DNA of 20,385 nt from UBA935 sp031555615. Its GTDB lineage: Bacteria > Bacillota > Clostridia > Lachnospirales > Lachnospiraceae. Location: assembly GCA_031555615.1 (NCBI GenBank), contig JAVBUF010000004.1, forward strand, positions 1 to 20,385. The letters are read 5' to 3'. The notes under the pieces are model-generated. The model did not search any database. It was not told where the DNA came from and saw nothing but the letters and a program-made list of their open reading frames with translations. Shown one piece after another: positions 1 to 6,862 of the stretch (positions within the stretch are counted from its first letter, which is position 1; every line of letters begins with the position of its first letter). The position numbers were made by a program, and so were the translations under genes.

Positions 1-69
1 ACATGTGGTTTCCTGTAGTTCTTCGGCTACTTTTTCGCGAATTGGTACAATAGGAAAGAATCACATTCA

Positions 70-99
70 GAGCAGTTCCAGGTTTATTTAGAACTGCTC
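70..99 (+). terminator. Intrinsic terminator-like hairpin of an upstream gene
   Basis: A perfect 9-bp stem (GAGCAGTTC at 70-78, GAACTGCTC at 91-99) encloses a 12-base loop and is followed by ATTTTAT. It probably ends a plus-strand transcript that enters the window from the left. No recognisable C-terminus of that gene lies within bases 1-69. Confidence 0.55.
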
Positions 100-178
100 A
101 TTTTATCTGCTCTGATTCTGATACTTTCCTTGGATATTATAACATATTCAAAAAGAAAAAACATTAATAAAATTATAA

Positions 179-207
179 TTGCATTTCCAATGATTTCCCT
201 GTATTAT
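179..207 (+). promoter_or_regulatory. Candidate sigma-A promoter of the HD-GYP gene
   Basis: TTGCAT (179-184) is separated by 17 bp from TATTAT (202-207), in an AT-rich stretch ahead of the HD-GYP start. The -35 is weak and the -10 good. The predicted transcript start is near 214, leaving a leader of about 35 bases with GGGAG at 237-241. Confidence 0.4.
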
Positions 208-248
208 AGTTAACAAGTACTATATACATCAAATATGGGAGTGACATC

Positions 249-1280
249 ATGAGATATGTTGATATGGATAAAATTATACCCGTAGGCTGTTACCTTGCAC
301 GTCCGGTATGTAATGACAACGGGGCTGTTTTAATGCGTCAGGGTGGGGAAATTACGGAAAACCTCTTAAACCGTCTGGCAAAACAAAATTATGTGGGATT
401 ATATATAGAAGATGAGATTTCCAAAGGCATCGAAATCGAGGATGTGGTGGATGAATCCTTACGTTTACAAGCCTCCGATGCCTTAAAGGAGTGTTTGAAA
501 AAAAAGCTTGATTTTGGACGTTTATCACCTATTATTTCAAATATTATTGATTCGGTAATCAGTAACCGGGACAAGTTGATTCAGGTAAATCATTTACAGA
601 ATTATAACGAATATTTATATGCCCATTCGGTTAATGTGGCAATTCTTTCTATTCGTATCGGTCTGGAATTCGGTCTGAATATGGAAAAACTCTCCCAGCT
701 GGCCATGGCCGGAATCTTACATGATATCGGCAAAAACATGGTTTCTCCGGAAATCGTCAATAAAGTGGGGAAATTAACACCGGAAGAATTTTTGGAAATG
801 AAAAAGCATCCCATCTTCAGCTATGAGATGACCAAGGATTCCCCCCGTATTGCCAGCGTTTCCCGGGTTGCTATTCTGGACCATCACGAACGAAGAGACG
901 GCAGCGGGTATCCCAGAGCACTTTCAGGAGATAACATCTCACTATTCGGCAAAATTTTAGGAGTAACGGATACCTATGATGCCATGACCACCGACCGGGT
1001 TTACCGGGGCGCTTATTCTGTAGCAGACGTAACGGAATTTTTTATGGCTAACAGCAATGTCTTATTTGATTTTGATCTGATTAAAGCTTTTACCCGCTGT
1101 ATCGCCGTATATCCTACCGGTTCGATTGTGGAATTAAGCACCGGACAAAGAGCCATCATCGTCAAAAACTATAATGATTGCATTTTAAGACCTTATATCC
1201 GGTTACTGGATGATATGACGGAAATCGACCTGAAAGATGACTCCAAATATCTCGGTGTCAGCATTATGAAAGTTATTTAA
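249..1280 (+). CDS. HD-GYP domain protein, probable cyclic-di-GMP phosphodiesterase
   Basis: The 343-residue protein carries an HD-GYP phosphohydrolase domain at about residues 115-270. Visible are the helix histidine in YAHSVN (H126), HDIGK (H158, D159, K162), a downstream H187, the HH pair at 212-213 and the GYP signature in RDGSGYP (217-222), then D241 in VTDTYDAM. These are the metal ligands and signature expected for enzymes that hydrolyse cyclic-di-GMP. The first 110 residues form a small N-terminal region of the kind seen in stand-alone HD-GYP proteins; there is no receiver domain, signal peptide or membrane segment, so it is probably cytosolic. The start has GGGAG seven bases upstream. 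The gene is monocistronic: its own candidate promoter precedes it and a terminator follows directly. The domain is certain; the substrate is inferred from the family. Confidence 0.9.
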   Translation: MRYVDMDKIIPVGCYLARPVCNDNGAVLMRQGGEITENLLNRLAKQNYVGLYIEDEISKGIEIEDVVDESLRLQASDALKECLKKKLDFGRLSPIISNIIDSVISNRDKLIQVNHLQNYNEYLYAHSVNVAILSIRIGLEFGLNMEKLSQLAMAGILHDIGKNMVSPEIVNKVGKLTPEEFLEMKKHPIFSYEMTKDSPRIASVSRVAILDHHERRDGSGYPRALSGDNISLFGKILGVTDTYDAMTTDRVYRGAYSVADVTEFFMANSNVLFDFDLIKAFTRCIAVYPTGSIVELSTGQRAIIVKNYNDCILRPYIRLLDDMTEIDLKDDSKYLGVSIMKVI

Positions 1281-1310
1281 AAGGTATCACCAAAGGGTGA
1301 CACCTTTTTT
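1281..1310 (+). terminator. Intrinsic terminator of the HD-GYP gene, possibly bidirectional
   Basis: AAGGT-A-TCACC (1281-1291) pairs with GGTGA-C-ACCTT (1296-1306) with one internal mismatch and a 4-base loop. The T-run extends through 1310 on the plus strand. Read on the minus strand the stem is followed by a shorter T-run (CCTTTT), so it may also stop hisA transcription, which converges here. Confidence 0.85.
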
Positions 1311-1317
1311 ATTTCCC

Positions 1318-2088
1318 CTATTCTCTAAGATAGGACAATACCTCTTCAAATTGCATATCACCGCCAAACAGATCCAGGGCGCTGCCGATGGTTACATTCA
1401 CTCTGCCCTGACCCAGCATTCTTAATTTCTTCAAATCCTCAAAAGAATGAACGCCGCCGGCATAGGTAATTGGATTTTTCTTCCATTTTCCCAATAACGC
1501 CACCAGTTCTTCCTCAATTCCGCTGGCCTTGCCTTCCACATCCACGGCATGAATCAAAAATTCATCACAATAATTTGATAAATTTTCCAAAGTCTCTTCC
1601 GAAAGGGAAACATCCGTATACTTCTGCCATCTGTCGGTAACAATATAATATCGGCCGTTCTTTTTGCGGCAGCTCAAATCTAAAACGAGATTTTTCCGGT
1701 TAACAGCTTTTAACAAATTTTCTAAGTTTTGACAGTTGATTTTGCCGTCCTTAAACACATAGGAAGTAACAATAACATGAGATGCACCTGACGCCAGATA
1801 ATCCGCAGCATTTTCGGCAGTAATTCCGCCACCCACCTGTAAACCGCCGGGATAAGCCTGTAACGCTTTGACCGCCTGACTTCTGGTTTGCTCATAATAT
1901 GGGCTGTCTTTTGCATTTAAAAGAATGATATGACCGCCTTTAATGCCTTTGTTCTTATATAATTCCGAAAAGAAAGCGGCGTCCTGTTTTGCCACAAAGT
2001 TTTCAACGACGTTTCTATCCCCCAGACTTCCGCCGATGATCTGTTTTACTTTTCCATCATGTATATCAATACAGGGTCTGAATTCCAT
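1318..2088 (-). CDS. hisA: Eukaryotic-type HisA: ProFAR isomerase (HIS6-like)
   Basis: This enzyme isomerises ProFAR to PRFAR, the fourth step of histidine synthesis, on a (beta/alpha)8 barrel. The 256-residue protein matches the eukaryotic HIS6 branch rather than ordinary bacterial HisA. Landmarks shared with the yeast protein from memory are CIDIHDGKVKQI (6-17), QVGGGI (84-89), VIVTSYVF (105-112), LDLSCRK (136-142), EFLIHAVDVEG (176-186), ITYAGGV (207-213) and GSALDLFGG (235-243). The likely catalytic acids are D8 and D137. Ordinary bacterial HisA is slightly shorter and lacks the DLSCRK and FLIHAVDVEG segments. The ATG has GGAG eight bases upstream (2097-2100) and a good promoter. No other his gene is in the window, so it is a stand-alone locus. 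The stop is TAG, with a TAA two codons later. Confidence 0.9.
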   Translation of the reverse strand: MEFRPCIDIHDGKVKQIIGGSLGDRNVVENFVAKQDAAFFSELYKNKGIKGGHIILLNAKDSPYYEQTRSQAVKALQAYPGGLQVGGGITAENAADYLASGASHVIVTSYVFKDGKINCQNLENLLKAVNRKNLVLDLSCRKKNGRYYIVTDRWQKYTDVSLSEETLENLSNYCDEFLIHAVDVEGKASGIEEELVALLGKWKKNPITYAGGVHSFEDLKKLRMLGQGRVNVTIGSALDLFGGDMQFEEVLSYLRE

Positions 2089-2125
2089 TATTTTTTCTCC
2101 AAATTATTTTAACCGTTCTGTTTCT

Positions 2126-2155
2126 ATTATACACTGTAAAATTGTACACTGTAAA
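2126..2155 (-). promoter_or_regulatory. Sigma-A promoter of hisA
   Basis: Read on the minus strand, TTTACA (2150-2155) and TATAAT (2126-2131) are separated by 18 bp. The predicted start lies near 2119, about 30 bases ahead of the hisA ATG. Both boxes lie within or touch the two copies of a 12-bp direct repeat. Confidence 0.7.
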
Positions 2156-2156
2156 A
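2130..2156. repeat. Tandem TACACTGTAAAA repeat over the hisA promoter
   Basis: Two exact copies of TACACTGTAAAA occupy 2130-2141 and 2145-2156, a 15-bp period. One copy abuts and overlaps the -10 box and the other covers the -35 box. The layout would suit a repressor operator or may be a chance micro-duplication; no regulator family is recognised. Confidence 0.6.
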
Positions 2157-2237
2157 ATTTTTCCAAAATTTTCTTTTAATCGTTAATTATTCCTAGTTTT
2201 TCTCATCCAGTATATTTTCAAAAGCCTTGCACATAAT

Positions 2238-2277
2238 AGCTTAAGAACCGTGAATTATTGCGGCTCTTATTTAAGCT
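2238..2277 (+). other. Imperfect hairpin in the leader of the Thr/Asn-rich lipoprotein gene
   Basis: AGCTTA (2238-2243) can pair with TAAGCT (2272-2277). The inner AGAACCG (2244-2250) pairs with CGGCTCT (2261-2267) with one mismatch, leaving a small bulge. No T-run follows, so it is not a typical terminator. It lies about 60 bases upstream of the lipoprotein start and might be a leader structure; no promoter could be assigned with confidence in 2157-2337. Confidence 0.25.
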
Positions 2278-2337
2278 TAAAACTAAATAAAAGAAGTTTT
2301 CATTTTAGTAAAACTAAAAGAAAGAAGGAGTGAAATT

Positions 2338-2757
2338 ATGAAAAATGTTAAAAAATTGATTTCGGTTTCCTTTATATTGGCTATGGTTTGTGCGTTTACT
2401 GCCTGTGGACGTAACAATACCGATACAGTAAACGATGTAAATGGAACTACCGACAAAACAAAGACCACAAACACAACCGATACCAATACCATTAATAACA
2501 CCGGTAACACCACAGATACCGACCGTCTTAATAACAATGACCAAAACGACGGTTCTATTCTGGAGGATACCGGTAATGCCGTAGGTAATGTGGTTGACGA
2601 TATTACCGATGGTGTGGACAATATAACCAATGATGTGGTTGGCGGAACTGACAGTACCGTAAATGATGCAACAACCGGTACCGATACTGTTGTTGATACT
2701 GTTAAAGATACAAATACAAACAGTGTAAACGCAACTGCTTCTCCTGTTAAAAAATAA
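2338..2757 (+). CDS. Small lipoprotein of extreme Thr/Asn/Asp composition, function unknown
   Basis: The 139-residue product begins with a lipoprotein signal: a Lys-containing N-region, a hydrophobic core at about 7-20 and a lipobox ending FTAC with the lipidated Cys at residue 23. The rest is almost wholly Thr, Asn, Asp, Val and Gly. Residues 26-70 are a Thr/Asn/Asp tract with recurrent NTTDT-like words. Residues 73-125 hold weakly periodic segments of the form DxxGNxVGNVVDDITDGVDNITNDVVGG, which may form an amphipathic helix. Net charge is negative and there are no aromatic residues beyond the signal region. The start is well supported by AAGGAG at 2325-2330, seven bases upstream. It is probably an outer-face membrane-anchored protein with a flexible stalk. 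It lies alone between two minus-strand genes. No family is recognised. Confidence 0.75.
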   Translation: MKNVKKLISVSFILAMVCAFTACGRNNTDTVNDVNGTTDKTKTTNTTDTNTINNTGNTTDTDRLNNNDQNDGSILEDTGNAVGNVVDDITDGVDNITNDVVGGTDSTVNDATTGTDTVVDTVKDTNTNSVNATASPVKK

Positions 2758-2774
2758 CAGCTTTAAGATCAAGA

Positions 2775-2794
2775 CAGCACCCTTCGGGGTGCTG
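2775..2794. terminator. Convergent hairpin between the lipoprotein gene and fbp
   Basis: CAGCACCC (2775-2782) and GGGTGCTG (2787-2794) form a perfect 8-bp GC-rich stem closed by a TTCG tetraloop. The two flanking genes converge here. Neither strand has a strong T-run directly after the stem, so termination efficiency is uncertain although the position is right. Confidence 0.55.
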
Positions 2795-2808
2795 CCCTTA
2801 CATAAAAA

Positions 2809-4761
2809 TTATTTTTCAACAAGAACACCATCACGAAAAGCCTGCAGCAGATCCTCCAGGAACTTGATACTTTCCTTTAGTTCGGTGCCGATATCGGTAT
2901 CCGCCACCAGAATTCTGTCCATGCTGGTTTCCACAATGGTGGAATCGGAAAAAATATCCGATTCATGGATAATCGCCGCTTCCATGGATTCAAAAGGTTC
3001 ATGGGCAACCAGCCGCATGCCATGAGAATTGGCTACCAAGGTATATCCGGCAATTCCGGTCTTACTATGATAAGCCTTGGAAAAACCGCCGTCAATGATC
3101 AGCAGCTTGCCTCCGCACTTAATGGGGGAATCGCCTTTTTTCAGTTCCACCGGCACATGACCATTGACAATGTGGGAATGTTCCGGATTCAAACCGAATT
3201 CCACAAAAATTTTATTGATAATATCTTCGTTATCCAAAAAAGAATAATAGCTGTTTTTGATTTCCTTATGGCTTTCCTTATCTTCAATAAAATAACGCTC
3301 AAAAGTCGTCATTTTATCCTTACCGAAAACCGGCGAATTGGCTCCTGCCCAAATATACCAGATAATATCCTGCCCTTTTCGCTTTTCAGCCGAATTGCTA
3401 TTGGCATAATATCCTTTCCGGGCATAGGTGTCGAAGATATCATACAAAGCCCGGCCACTATATTCCTGCCCGTCGATTTTTACTTTTTTGAAATTGCCGT
3501 TTTCATCTAAAGGCATACAGCCATGATATAAAAGATTGGAATTGCAAATCTTATATAAGCCGCCGTTAGAATAAAGAAAACGGACATGAAGCTGTAATTT
3601 TTCACATTTTACAAAAGCCTGTCTCAGGCGTTCCATGACCTGTTCTTCTTCAGCAGTCAGCTCATAGGGATGAGCCGGATCGACAGTCGGAAAATCCACA
3701 TCCTTCATGGGATAAATCTGCTCCCCGATGATAACGGTCTTATTTTCGTAATCGATTTTATCCAGCAGCAGGCGGTCATTCATGTCAAACTCCGGCCGTC
3801 TTAAGATAATCTGGCCTTCCAGCTTGAGCTGAATGATGGTCATGGCCTTATGCATCTTCATATCCAGATCCAGATCCTTGGTATTATAATCGGTATTATA
3901 TTTAATGGAAAAAGTGCTGCAATCGGTATCCTTATAGGTTTCCATAGCAAAGGTCGCCAGGGGAATCAGGTTGATACCATACCCCTCCTCCAGGGTATCC
4001 AAATTGCCATATCTGGCCGATGTCCGCAGAATGGTGGCAATACAGGCCAGATGTCCGCAAGCCGCTCCCATCCAGACCACATCATGATTTCCCCATTGAA
4101 TATCCACGGAATGATAGGCCAGCAGGGTATCCATAATGGCATGTGCCCCGGGTCCCCGGTCAAAAATATCACCCACAATATGCAGTTGATCCACCACCAG
4201 CCTTTGGATCAGATTACTCAGGGCGGTAATGAATTCCGGAGCCCGGTCAATCCGGATAATGGTATGGATAATTTCATTATAATAGCCTTCTTTATCCTGA
4301 ACCTCAGCCTTTTCGGTGATCAATTCTTCAATAATATACGCAAAATCCTTCGGCAGCGCCTTACGAACCTTGGAACGGGTATATTTAGATGCAACCCGCT
4401 TGGTAATCTGAACCAGACGGTGCAGAGTAATCTTGTACCAGTCTTCAATATTGTCCTCTTCCGCAATGACAATATCCAGTTTTTCCTGAGGATAATAAAT
4501 CAAAGTGGCCAGACTTTTCTTATCCTTATTGCTCAAGGTATTGCCAAATTCTTCGTCAATTTTGCGGCGTACCGAACCGGAACCGTTTTTCAGTACATGG
4601 TTGAATTGTTCATATTCTCCATGGATGTCCGTAAGGAAATGCTCTGTTCCTTTGGGCAGGTTCAAAATAGCCTGTAAATTGATAATTTCCGTAGAAGCAG
4701 CCGCAATGTTGGGATATACATGGGCAAGACTTTTTAAATATTTTAATTCTAAATCCTTCAT
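2809..4761 (-). CDS. fbp: Class III fructose-1,6-bisphosphatase
   Basis: The enzyme removes the 1-phosphate of fructose-1,6-bisphosphate, the committed step of gluconeogenesis, in the cytosol. The 650-residue length is typical of the Firmicutes class III (B. subtilis Fbp-type) family and much longer than class I or II enzymes. Metallophosphoesterase signatures are clear: TDIHGEY (44-50, D45 and H47), GDIFDRGPG (197-205) and GNHDVVWMGA (224-233), plus the late NGHVPVE and IIDGGFSKAYH blocks. An AAAGG lies about nine bases ahead of the ATG. The gene starts 29 bases after dapB on the same strand with no terminator between them, so it is probably the third cistron of the lysine-riboswitch dapA-dapB transcript. 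That pairing of gluconeogenesis with lysine synthesis is unusual. Transcription converges with the lipoprotein gene at a hairpin. Confidence 0.96.
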   Translation of the reverse strand: MKDLELKYLKSLAHVYPNIAAASTEIINLQAILNLPKGTEHFLTDIHGEYEQFNHVLKNGSGSVRRKIDEEFGNTLSNKDKKSLATLIYYPQEKLDIVIAEEDNIEDWYKITLHRLVQITKRVASKYTRSKVRKALPKDFAYIIEELITEKAEVQDKEGYYNEIIHTIIRIDRAPEFITALSNLIQRLVVDQLHIVGDIFDRGPGAHAIMDTLLAYHSVDIQWGNHDVVWMGAACGHLACIATILRTSARYGNLDTLEEGYGINLIPLATFAMETYKDTDCSTFSIKYNTDYNTKDLDLDMKMHKAMTIIQLKLEGQIILRRPEFDMNDRLLLDKIDYENKTVIIGEQIYPMKDVDFPTVDPAHPYELTAEEEQVMERLRQAFVKCEKLQLHVRFLYSNGGLYKICNSNLLYHGCMPLDENGNFKKVKIDGQEYSGRALYDIFDTYARKGYYANSNSAEKRKGQDIIWYIWAGANSPVFGKDKMTTFERYFIEDKESHKEIKNSYYSFLDNEDIINKIFVEFGLNPEHSHIVNGHVPVELKKGDSPIKCGGKLLIIDGGFSKAYHSKTGIAGYTLVANSHGMRLVAHEPFESMEAAIIHESDIFSDSTIVETSMDRILVADTDIGTELKESIKFLEDLLQAFRDGVLVEK

Positions 4762-4790
4762 ATTATCATGCCTTTCGAATATTTGCGTTT

Positions 4791-5546
4791 CTAACCGATT
4801 ACATGGGACATATCATAAAGACCGGCGGGCTTTCCGGCCAGAAACTTGGCAGCCTGAACCGCGCCTTTGCCAAACACGGCCTTGGAATACGCTGTATGGG
4901 AAAACGTAATCACTTCATCCGCTCCCGCAAAAATCACATCGTGCTCTCCCACAATGGTCCCCCCCCGAACCGCCGAAAAACCGATTTCCTTCCTGGTGCG
5001 CTTCTCTCTGCTCTGGCTGCGGTCATACACGTAATTATATTCATTGTTCAGCTCTTCGTTAATGGAGTCTCCCAGAGCCAAAGCCGTACCGCTGGGGGCA
5101 TCCACCTTCTGGTTATGATGCTTTTCCACAATTTCAATATCAAAACCGGCGGGGGCCAAAACGTTGGTGGCTTCCTTCAGCATTTTCAGCAGCAGATTGA
5201 TGCCCAGAGACATATTGGCGGATTTCAGAATTGCAACCTTAGCCGAAGCCGCTTCCACCTTTTGCAGCTGTTCCGGTGAAAGTCCTGTGGTACAAAGTAC
5301 ACAGGGAACCCCTTTGGCCACACAGTAATCCAGCAATCCGTCCACTGCCGGGGCAGCACTGAAATCAATAATCACATCTGCGTCCTGATCACATTCGGCT
5401 ATATTTTTAAAAACCGGAAAAGGATTTTTCCCCTGATCAAAAGCATCTACTCCGGCAATCAGCCGGACTGCTTCATCCCCTTCCATCAGTCCGGCGATGG
5501 TTTGTCCCATTTTTCCGTTACATCCGTGCATAATTACTTTTATCAT
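4791..5546 (-). CDS. dapB: 4-hydroxy-tetrahydrodipicolinate reductase
   Basis: DapB reduces the product of DapA with NAD(P)H in the diaminopimelate/lysine pathway. With the start chosen here (251 residues) the N-terminus reads MIKVIMHGCNGKMG, a Rossmann dinucleotide site with G8, G11 and G14. The family signature EKHHNQKVDAPSGTA is at 142-155, and GTIVGEHDVIFAG near the C-terminus is also diagnostic. An in-frame ATG five codons upstream (5561) would give 256 residues but has no ribosome site. The ATG at 5546 has GGGAG at 5555-5559, eight bases away, and matches the usual DapB N-terminus. The gene follows dapA after 67 bases that contain a strong hairpin, and it precedes fbp. The stop is TAG. 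Confidence 0.95.
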   Translation of the reverse strand: MIKVIMHGCNGKMGQTIAGLMEGDEAVRLIAGVDAFDQGKNPFPVFKNIAECDQDADVIIDFSAAPAVDGLLDYCVAKGVPCVLCTTGLSPEQLQKVEAASAKVAILKSANMSLGINLLLKMLKEATNVLAPAGFDIEIVEKHHNQKVDAPSGTALALGDSINEELNNEYNYVYDRSQSREKRTRKEIGFSAVRGGTIVGEHDVIFAGADEVITFSHTAYSKAVFGKGAVQAAKFLAGKPAGLYDMSHVIG

Positions 5547-5572
5547 CCTGTTATCTCCCATCTTTATTCAAG

Positions 5573-5606
5573 TTAAGGTCTTTCCAATCACTTGAAAAGA
5601 CCTTAA
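5573..5606 (-). repeat. Intercistronic inverted repeat between dapA and dapB
   Basis: TTAAGGTCTTT (5573-5583) and AAAGACCTTAA (5596-5606) make a perfect 11-bp stem with a 12-base loop. There is no T-run after it on the minus strand. A TTCAAG in the loop region can alternatively pair with a CTTGAA that lies between the stem and the dapB ribosome site, so two exclusive folds are possible. It may tune dapB/fbp expression or stabilise processed RNA. Confidence 0.6.
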
Positions 5607-5613
5607 ACTAATC

Positions 5614-6498
5614 CTATAAAATTCCGTACTCCTTCATGGCCTTTTCCAATTTTGCCGCATTGGCATCTTCCATCTCGGTCAAGGGTCTTCTTAAGATTCC
5701 TGCTTCCATCCCCATCAGATTCAGGGCTTTCTTTACCGGAATAGGACTCACTTCACTGAAAAGGGCCTCAAAAAGCGGGATAGCGTCCAGCTGCATCTTT
5801 GTACTGCCGGCTACATCACCGGCAAAAAATTTGGCACACATTTCGTGGGTCTGTCTGGGGGCAACGTTAGATAATACGGAAATAACCCCTTTACCGCCCA
5901 AAGACAGCAATGGTGTGATCTGATCATCATTGCCGGAGTATAAGTCCACTCTGCCCTCTGCCAGCTGCATCAGTTTTACCACCTGTGATATATTGCCGCT
6001 GGCTTCTTTTACACCCACAATATTATCCACCTCAGTACATAATTTCACCACTGTCTCAGGGGCGATATTGCATCCGGTGCGGCTGGGTACATTGTATAAA
6101 ATGATGGGTACCTTTACGGCCTCGGCAATATCTTTAAAATGTTCATAAAGTCCCCGCTGGGTTGCTTTGTTATAATAAGGTGTTACCACCAGCAGGGCAT
6201 CCGCACCTGCTGCTTCCGCCTCTTTAGACAGATAGATTGCGGTCTCGGTGCAGTTCGATCCGGTTCCGGCTACCACCGGAATGCGGCCGGCCACTTTCTC
6301 CACACAGTATCTGATGACCTCCAAATGCTCCTCATGAGTCAGTGTGGATGCTTCTCCGGTAGTACCGCAGACAATAATCGCATCCGTTCCTTCCTTAATC
6401 TGAAACTCAATCAACTCTGCAAACTTCTCATAGTTAACCGCTCCGTCCTGATGAAATGGTGTTACAATCGCAACACCTGCTCCTGTAAAAATTGCCAT
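5614..6498 (-). CDS. dapA: 4-hydroxy-tetrahydrodipicolinate synthase
   Basis: DapA condenses pyruvate with aspartate semialdehyde, the first committed step to diaminopimelate (cell wall) and lysine. The 294-residue (beta/alpha)8-barrel shows the family marks: VCGTTGEAST (43-52), TPYYNK (106-111), ILYNVPSRTG (133-142, with Y135 and R140) and GVKEASGN, where K164 is the Schiff-base lysine that binds pyruvate. The ATG has a strong AAGGAGG about ten bases upstream. The gene is preceded by a lysine riboswitch with a terminator and by a consensus promoter, so transcription should fall when lysine is plentiful. It is followed by dapB and fbp on the same strand. The reading ends in TAG with another TAG two codons on. 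Confidence 0.97.
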   Translation of the reverse strand: MAIFTGAGVAIVTPFHQDGAVNYEKFAELIEFQIKEGTDAIIVCGTTGEASTLTHEEHLEVIRYCVEKVAGRIPVVAGTGSNCTETAIYLSKEAEAAGADALLVVTPYYNKATQRGLYEHFKDIAEAVKVPIILYNVPSRTGCNIAPETVVKLCTEVDNIVGVKEASGNISQVVKLMQLAEGRVDLYSGNDDQITPLLSLGGKGVISVLSNVAPRQTHEMCAKFFAGDVAGSTKMQLDAIPLFEALFSEVSPIPVKKALNLMGMEAGILRRPLTEMEDANAAKLEKAMKEYGIL

Positions 6499-6545
6499 AG
6501 TCTCTCCTCCTTGTTATTTGTTGAGCCTCTGGGCGATAAAGGCAT

Positions 6546-6571
6546 AAAAAATACCGACAACACAGGCCGGC
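6546..6571 (-). terminator. Riboswitch expression-platform terminator ahead of dapA
   Basis: On the minus strand GCCGGC (6571-6566) pairs with GTCGGT (6558-6553, two G-U pairs), followed by ATTTTTT through 6546. Bases near the 5' arm (TAGC, GCC) can also pair with the 3' strand of riboswitch helix P1 (GGC, GCTA). Lysine binding, which locks P1, would therefore favour termination. Confidence 0.75.
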
Positions 6572-6604
6572 TACTTAGTTACAACAATAAAATGTCTAAC
6601 TTCT

Positions 6605-6767
6605 GATAGCGCCCCATCAATTTCTTGATGACAGTCATACAGTTATTTACTGTATGCCCAAGAACCGAATTGCAGTAATCGGTTCTTTCGGCGTCTTTCC
6701 CTTTCATTCTTCTTCTCCTGTGCCTGCCACATCGAAAAAACTACTGATTAAAAACGCACCCGCTATC
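6605..6767 (-). ncRNA. Lysine riboswitch (L box)
   Basis: The minus-strand leader has the five-helix L-box architecture. P1 is GATAGCG (6767-6761) closing with CGCTATC (6611-6605). It is followed by GGTGCG, ATCAGTAG and the conserved GGGAAAGACGCCGAA core on the 3' side of P2. P3 is AGAACCG/CGGTTCT, P4 is CATACAGT/ACTGTATG, then comes the conserved ACTGTCA, and P5 is CATCAA-GAAA-TTGATG. The predicted promoter lies just upstream and a terminator just downstream of P1. Together with dapA as the next gene, this supports lysine-sensing control by transcription termination. Confidence 0.94.
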
Positions 6768-6782
6768 TTGTTTCTTTGATTT

Positions 6783-6835
6783 AAAACAATCATAGCACCA
6801 CCCGCCGTGTCTGTCAACGGATAGATGCTATGATT
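6783..6835 (-). terminator. Terminator-like inverted repeat after the adenosyltransferase gene
   Basis: Read on the minus strand, AATCATAGCA (6835-6826) pairs perfectly with TGCTATGATT (6797-6788). Inside is a smaller CCGT/ACGG stem, and GTTTT follows the outer stem. It lies 27 bases after the adenosyltransferase stop and probably ends that transcript. The dapA promoter is nested inside it, so it could instead, or also, be an operator. Confidence 0.6.
6789..6817 (-). promoter_or_regulatory. Consensus sigma-A promoter of the dapA operon
   Basis: Read on the minus strand, a perfect TTGACA (6817-6812) is 17 bp from TATGAT (6794-6789). The predicted start near 6782 is about 15 bases before riboswitch P1. 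The -10 box lies within the 3' arm of the surrounding inverted repeat and the -35 lies in its loop. Confidence 0.9.
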
Positions 6836-6862
6836 TCATGCCTAACACCTTGCAAAAACTGC

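Noticed and set aside
1..69. Protein-like reading (PIREKVAEELQETT) on the minus strand at the left edge
   Set aside because: The frame begins right after a stop, has no start codon or ribosome site and is cut by the window edge; it is too short to support a gene.
2240..2337. Promoter for the Thr/Asn-rich lipoprotein gene
   Set aside because: TTGCAC at 2227-2232 and TTGCGG at 2258-2263 lack a reasonable -10 at the right spacing.
3850..4677. 275-codon open frame on the plus strand inside fbp
   Set aside because: It lies wholly antisense to a well-conserved enzyme gene, has no good ribosome site and reads as low-information sequence; such long shadows arise from codon bias.
4803..5279. 158-codon plus-strand frame inside dapB
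   Set aside because: It is antisense to the conserved DapB core with no promoter or ribosome site of its own.
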